Of a DNA stretch of 64,000 nucleotides, positions 59,786 through 64,000 are shown piece by piece. Source of the DNA: Lindgomyces ingoldianus (lineage: Eukaryota; Ascomycota; Dothideomycetes; Pleosporales; Lindgomycetaceae). The notes under the pieces are model-generated. The model saw only the letters and a list, made by a program, of their open reading frames with translations, searched no databases and was not told the DNA's origin. The DNA lies in NCBI RefSeq assembly GCF_010093535.1, contig NW_022985170.1, positions 224,226 to 288,225 on the forward strand, in the 5' to 3' direction. The position numbers and the translations under genes are program-made. Numbering within the stretch: the stretch's first letter is position 1; each line of letters begins with the position of its first letter.

Positions 59786-62250
59786 TTATGTGCGCTTCCA
59801 ACCCAGTCTTTCTGGTATTTTATGCCCCCTGGAGGTTGGTGGTTCGCGACTTGCGATTGACTCGACAGTAGTCTGCGGTTGGCTGTGTATTAACACTGAC
59901 TCTCTCTCTACTGCAGTGCTAGTCTCGTCTCCTCTCTTAGCTAAAGGAGTAAGGCCATCACGTAAAATCTGACAGCGCAGGTGATTATCTCCAACCACCT
60001 GTCGATAGCCTGAAATGGCTTTTGAATAAAGCAGTCTGGCGTCCTTTACTAGATGGTGACGATCAAAGAGAGAAGTGAGACCCCACATCGTATTTAGTGC
60101 CGGTACGAAGTGTGAGATATTTGTTTGCCAAATTGCCTTCTCGTATCCTTCTAGCGCCTGACTGTACATCTTCTCTGCTTCATCTAGCTTTCCCTGTAGA
60201 GGTTGCCCAAGTTGTTGACTGTGTTAAGGGTTGATGTGTGCTCTGCTCCTAGTGCCTTCTCATCTCCTTCTAGCGCCCGCATGTACCTCTTCTCTACATC
60301 TTCCACCTTCCCCTGGCTATTGTAAAGGTTGCCCAAGTTGTTGACTGTGTCAAGTTTTGACGTGTGCTCTGCTCCTAGAGCCTTCTCCTTTCCTTCTAAC
60401 GCCCGCACGTGCATCTTCTCTGCATTTTCAAGCTTTCCCGGTCATGATAGAGGTTGCCCAGGTTGCTGACTGTGTTGAGTGTTGACGTGTGCTCTGCGCC
60501 TAGTGCCTCTTCATATCCTTCTAGCGCCCACACGTACATCTTCTTTGCATCGTCCAGCTTCCCCTGGCTATTGTAGAGGTTGCCCAAGTTGTTGACTGTG
60601 CCAAGTGTTGGCGTGTGCTCTACTCCTAGTGCCTTCTCATATCCTTCTAGCGCCCGAACGTACATCTTCTATGCCTTGTCTAGCTTTCCCTGGTCGTTGT
60701 AGAGAATTCCTAAGCTGTTAACTGCCTGTAGTATCTCATATTCTTTCTCTTTCCCACCCAGTCCCGACGCTTCAACCATATTTTCCACCAACTCCTCAAT
60801 CCTATTTTCGCAGCGTTCTGCATGAAGAATAAGCCGCACCTGGGTCTCTCAGTATTTTTTTGTATCGCTCATCGGCACTGCCAGTCCAACAGTAGTGATT
60901 GCTACCCATGACAGCGCTGCTCGCTGACCATCGTCCTGGATGTGCAGCCCACTAGTGCACCACTGGGTGCGTCGCGTAGCCCGTCTGATCCTCCATTTCA
61001 TCTACCAGAGAGTGGCTCCGGAGCATCCCAATAGCCTTAAAGAACTCCGTCTCGTTGCGAGCTATATCCCAAAGCCATGCTGACGTTCGCTCTGCAACCA
61101 TGGCAGACTTCCGTGATGCAACCGCACGCAGCCCGTGCCACAGGTTCTTATTGTCTAGCTGCGCCCATAGAAGAAGCAGATTCGCGGCCGCCTCGTTTTT
61201 TGCCCGGACAGCGGTGTGCGATATCATCCAGGTCATCGCCACGCTACCGTTCGAGTCGGCCCGTGGCGGGAGGTGTCTCCCGTCATATGGCTCCATCAGC
61301 TCTCTCCACTACTCCTTATACAGCCGAGTCTATGTGCCAAAGCTCATGCTGGTTTCGCTCATGTACGCAGCAGCCTGCGTGAGGGCCAGTGGCGGCCATC
61401 TAGCAGTCCCAGCAACTCGTCGCCCTCCTGTCCTGTGATAGTGTTACTATATTACCCACAACTGTTTCAGCTAGACTCTGAGATGCTTACCAACTTCTTT
61501 CCCATACCATGTCTTGAAGATAGCTCGTGCTCTTTCCTGGTCCACTTTCTTCACTTCCCAAGGCTCTTCAAGCTGCCCAAGATGGGGGAAACGGGTCGTG
61601 GTCAGCCTCAGGTATGTACTCACCCACATCATACGCCTCAGTATCCTCCTCGCATCCCCTGTAGTCTCGATCTACGTTGTCCACCACCACCAGCCAGTCG
61701 CTGTTGTCCGGTATGCTTAGCCAGCGCAGCACCTCCTTCACGACCGCGTCCGCGTCGCCGCCCTGTCCCGAAGCATACATCCTACTGCTATCTTCGACTT
61801 GCCCCGCAGGGATTCGGCTCGCAAAAGCGGTGATACTCCGCTTGAGACTGCTCTCGCTACTCCCATCGAGCCATAACACCGAAGAGAAGCTATGCTGGTG
61901 GCGCCGAGAGAAGCCAGCCGCCAGCTGCGTCTTGCCCGCACCTCCAAATCCCTGGACGACTAGTATCCGCCGTCTTTTATCCTGCTTCTTCGGTATAAGG
62001 GTTCCCCGCAGCGCTTCTGTGTCCTGTGGCCGGTTCGCAAACTTCCCCACAGGCACGCCTTTGAGACTGAACGGGATGTGGTAGTTGCTTAACCCTCCTG
62101 CTGCCTCCGTTGCTCTCACCTCTGTTGGAATGAGGGACAGGACCTCCTTCGCGTACGGCTGCCACACCTTGTTCTTGTGCGAACCAGCGTAGCCACAGAT
62201 GCCCCGGACCAATAGGCATGGGAAGTCATTCATTAGACCTGCCGCCTCAA
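59786..62250 (-). pseudogene. NLR-type gene relic: PNP remnant, NB-ARC, TPR array (broken)
   Basis: Fungal NLR (STAND) architecture read right to left. The end of a purine-nucleoside-phosphorylase-like domain ([20 protein letters not shown], starting at about 62250) is followed by an NB-ARC ATPase with P-loop [13 protein letters not shown] and Walker-B-like WLVVVDNVD (about 62000-61660). A helical winged region (61300-60950) precedes kinesin-light-chain-type TPRs with the repeated unit ALGAEHTSTLNTVNNLGNLY (60670-60180) and a terminal segment to 59786. The gene is broken. Stops lie at 61330-61332, 61309-61311, 60952-60954, 60849-60851 and 60669-60671. Frames shift near 61590, 61390, 60945, 60440 and 60190. 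The N-terminal domain is missing and replaced by AT-rich DNA with an LTR-like repeat. Intact homologues act in fungal self/non-self recognition and cell death. Confidence 0.85.
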
Positions 62251-62563
62251 CCTATTGTATGCAAAGATCAGTAGATTTCCTTAGCAGCACTTTAACGTTC
62301 AGGCGTCGCTTTAATTAACTAGGAAAATTAACAATTTTATAAATTTAAGTATAACAACTCTAAAAAAAAAGCCGATAAGTTGTTAATTAAGTTAAAGTTA
62401 TAAATATATATATAAACACTTATAGTTACTAATAACTTTTTAGTATTATAGAAGCTTATAGAGAAGGCTGCTGTGTGAACAACATTAATAAAAGCCTACT
62501 AAAAAAGTAGTAGTTAGCTAAGCTAGTAATTAATAAAAGGCAACAACATAATAACAACATAAG

Positions 62564-62754
62564 TGTAAGAGGTATCGACTAGGAAGCACGAGGCACAGAG
62601 AGGGAATGTAGGATAGGGTGTGTGTAGCAGAGCTACAAGGGAGAGAGTAAACCTTAGGGTCGGAGGCAGAGGTACAGAGGCGGAGGAGCCTATATACCCT
62701 GTGCCAAGCCCTTAGCATACTCAGGGGTTGGATAGCTGTAACATAACTGTGACA
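62564..62754 (-). repeat. LTR-like repeat, copy B (191 bp), inverted relative to copy A
   Basis: Read on the minus strand it starts TGTCACAGTTATGTTACAGC and ends TCGATACCTCTTACA, matching copy A at 55855-56027 over almost its whole length, with small insertions and substitutions. The same TATATAGGCTCCTC block is present. Located 315 bp beyond the broken NLR N-terminus. Confidence 0.65.
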
Positions 62755-62898
62755 GCTAATCTATATACACTAGACCTTTTAGCGGCTATAATATAGCGCT
62801 AGAAGAAACTGCTTTATAGTTTAGTTAAAAACTAGCTAAGCTAACTAAGAGAGAGATTAAACACATAACTATACTCTACTATTAGTTAATTATTATAT

Positions 62899-63026
62899 TG
62901 TAAGGACGGGGCTCCGCACCACTCCGCTAATACAACCAAAAGGTACGAATAATCAACCAACGGTTGATTTTCAGGTGCAGAATAGTATATATACCCGTCG
63001 CACGTAAGCGCTATCTCGGCCTTACA
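62899..63026 (+). repeat. 128-bp TG...CA element, unit 1
   Basis: Bounded by TGTAAGG and CCTTACA (7-bp inverted termini). It contains AGTATATATACCCGTCGCAC and an internal hairpin AATCAACC-AAC-GGTTGATT at 62951-62969. A diverged inverted copy of the same length is at 63596-63723. Confidence 0.75.
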
Positions 63027-63595
63027 AAAGTAGTTTAAGTTTATATAAAACATAATAGTAAAGTATAGTGTTTAAAATAATAATATCTATAACTTTAGCA
63101 AAACTAGCTTCTTAATAGGTGTAATTAGTACTATAAAAGTTATTATAAGTTTAGAAAAATGTATAAAGTTTATTCTTATATAGCTAAGTAATTAAAAATA
63201 AATTACTATAATCTAAAGCACTTACGCTACTAGCTACACTACACTACTATTTATTATCTATAAAGAATATACTATATAATTAAAAGCTTTTAGTTTATAA
63301 AAATTGTTAAATAAATAACAGACTTAGTTTTAAGTAATTAAAGCACTTTAATAAGTATATAAAAGTATATTAAGTAGAGCTATATAAGCTACCTAAACTA
63401 AAAATTTATTTACTTATACATTTATTACATATTCTCTAGCTACTTGATATAGTATGCTTTTTACTATTAAAGCTTAAGTACTTTTAGTATAACATATTGT
63501 CGCATGCAATTATCCGCCTATATATATTCTTCTGCTGTGCTAGCTAGAAGGTTAACCTTTTAGCGACGCAACACATATTTTACAAGCAAGTAGTT

Positions 63596-63723
63596 TGTAA
63601 GGCCGAGATGGCGCTTACGTGCGACGGGTATATATACTATTCTGTATGCAAGATTAACTGTTGGCTGATTATTCGCACCTTTTTAGTTGTATTAGCGCAG
63701 TGGTACAGAGCTCCGTCCTTACA
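63596..63723 (-). repeat. 128-bp TG...CA element, unit 2 (inverted copy)
   Basis: Reverse complement of unit 1 with scattered, mostly transition differences. It has the same TGTAAGG...CCTTACA ends and the same TATATATACCCG block; the internal hairpin is decayed. 569 bp of AT-rich DNA separates the units. Confidence 0.75.
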
Positions 63724-64000
63724 TAGTTTATATAAGTAAATAGTCTACCCTAATAAAATTTTAGAACTTTATACTTTGTTAATGAACATTTTCTCATCAC
63801 AATTATATTTTATGGTTGGGGTGAGCCCTTTTATAAATTTAGCTAGTAACGTACTTCATAGGCGAGTTGCTCACACACCCGAGTCGCTCACTTTTGCTAA
63901 GACCCCACCCTAACAAACTCTATTATAGCCCATAACAACCCGCTCTAGCACTATATAGTACAGTACAGCCTAGAATATTATTTAGATACTACTTCTGCTT

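Larger units (their letters stand above)
62251..64000. repeat. AT-rich, RIP-like terminal island
   Basis: Very AT-rich with TA-dense sequence, no gene and stops in every frame, broken by GC-richer repeat blocks at 62564-62754, 62899-63026 and 63596-63723. It is consistent with repeat DNA degraded by RIP. Confidence 0.6.

Overview
The window is nuclear DNA from a filamentous ascomycete (Pezizomycotina; gene content and style fit a Leotiomycetes-like fungus, but the class is an inference). The evidence is short introns of about 45-80 bp with GTRNGT donors and CTRAC-like branch points, compact housekeeping genes with fungal-type proteins (NDC80, MED17, ISN1, LSC2, ETR1, PFK), a fungal NLR relic, and AT-rich islands that look like RIP-mutated repeats. 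I rebuilt exon structures by hand from splice signals and frame continuity. Most models close exactly in frame.

Layout. 1-1099 (-): glucosidase II beta subunit, C-terminus cut by the window edge. 2624-6163 (+): a large unrecognised protein with internal duplications and two copies of a Cys/His module. 6849-8271 (+): Ecm33-like cell-surface protein with a transmembrane segment and cytoplasmic tail. 8920-10777 (-): Baeyer-Villiger-type flavin monooxygenase. 12127-13960 (-): SAP-domain nuclear protein. 14764-16137 (+): single-pass membrane protein of unknown function. 17353-18613 (-): LaeA/TAM-type methyltransferase. 18614-22727: gene-poor. 22728-24475 (+): cytochrome P450. 24653-26164 (+): FAR1/WRKY-GCM1-like DNA-binding protein. 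27181-29502 (+): 6-phosphofructokinase. 29945-31198 (+): mitochondrial 2-enoyl thioester reductase. 31487-32850 (-): probable decayed gene.

33295-35374 (-) MED17 and 35776-37548 (+) ISN1 are divergent. 38231-38851 (+) is a small basic Ser/Pro-rich protein and 39516-41996 (+) is NDC80. 42000-45900 is a repeat-like, AT-rich stretch that encloses one small Cys-rich secreted protein (44044-44703). LSC2 (45935-47553, -) is divergent from a DUF3245-like gene (47782-48427, +). They are followed by a thiolase (-), NTF2 (-), an NAD(P)-dependent reductase (-) and a stand-alone MetE-like protein (+). From 55.6 kb onward repeats dominate: two LTR-like repeats in inverted orientation (55855-56027 and 62564-62754) flank an F-box gene (56518-58218) and a wrecked PNP/NB-ARC/TPR NLR gene (59786-62250, -). 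The last 1.7 kb is AT-rich and holds two 128-bp TG...CA elements facing each other.

Together the window is a core chromosomal segment (glycolysis, TCA cycle, mitochondrial fatty acid synthesis, purine salvage, transcription, mitosis, nuclear transport, ER quality control). It is interrupted by accessory pockets of redox and methyltransferase genes and ends in a repeat-rich region where an innate-immunity-type receptor gene has decayed. The tailoring enzymes (monooxygenase, methyltransferase, P450, reductase) are scattered with no backbone synthase, so I do not call a biosynthetic cluster.
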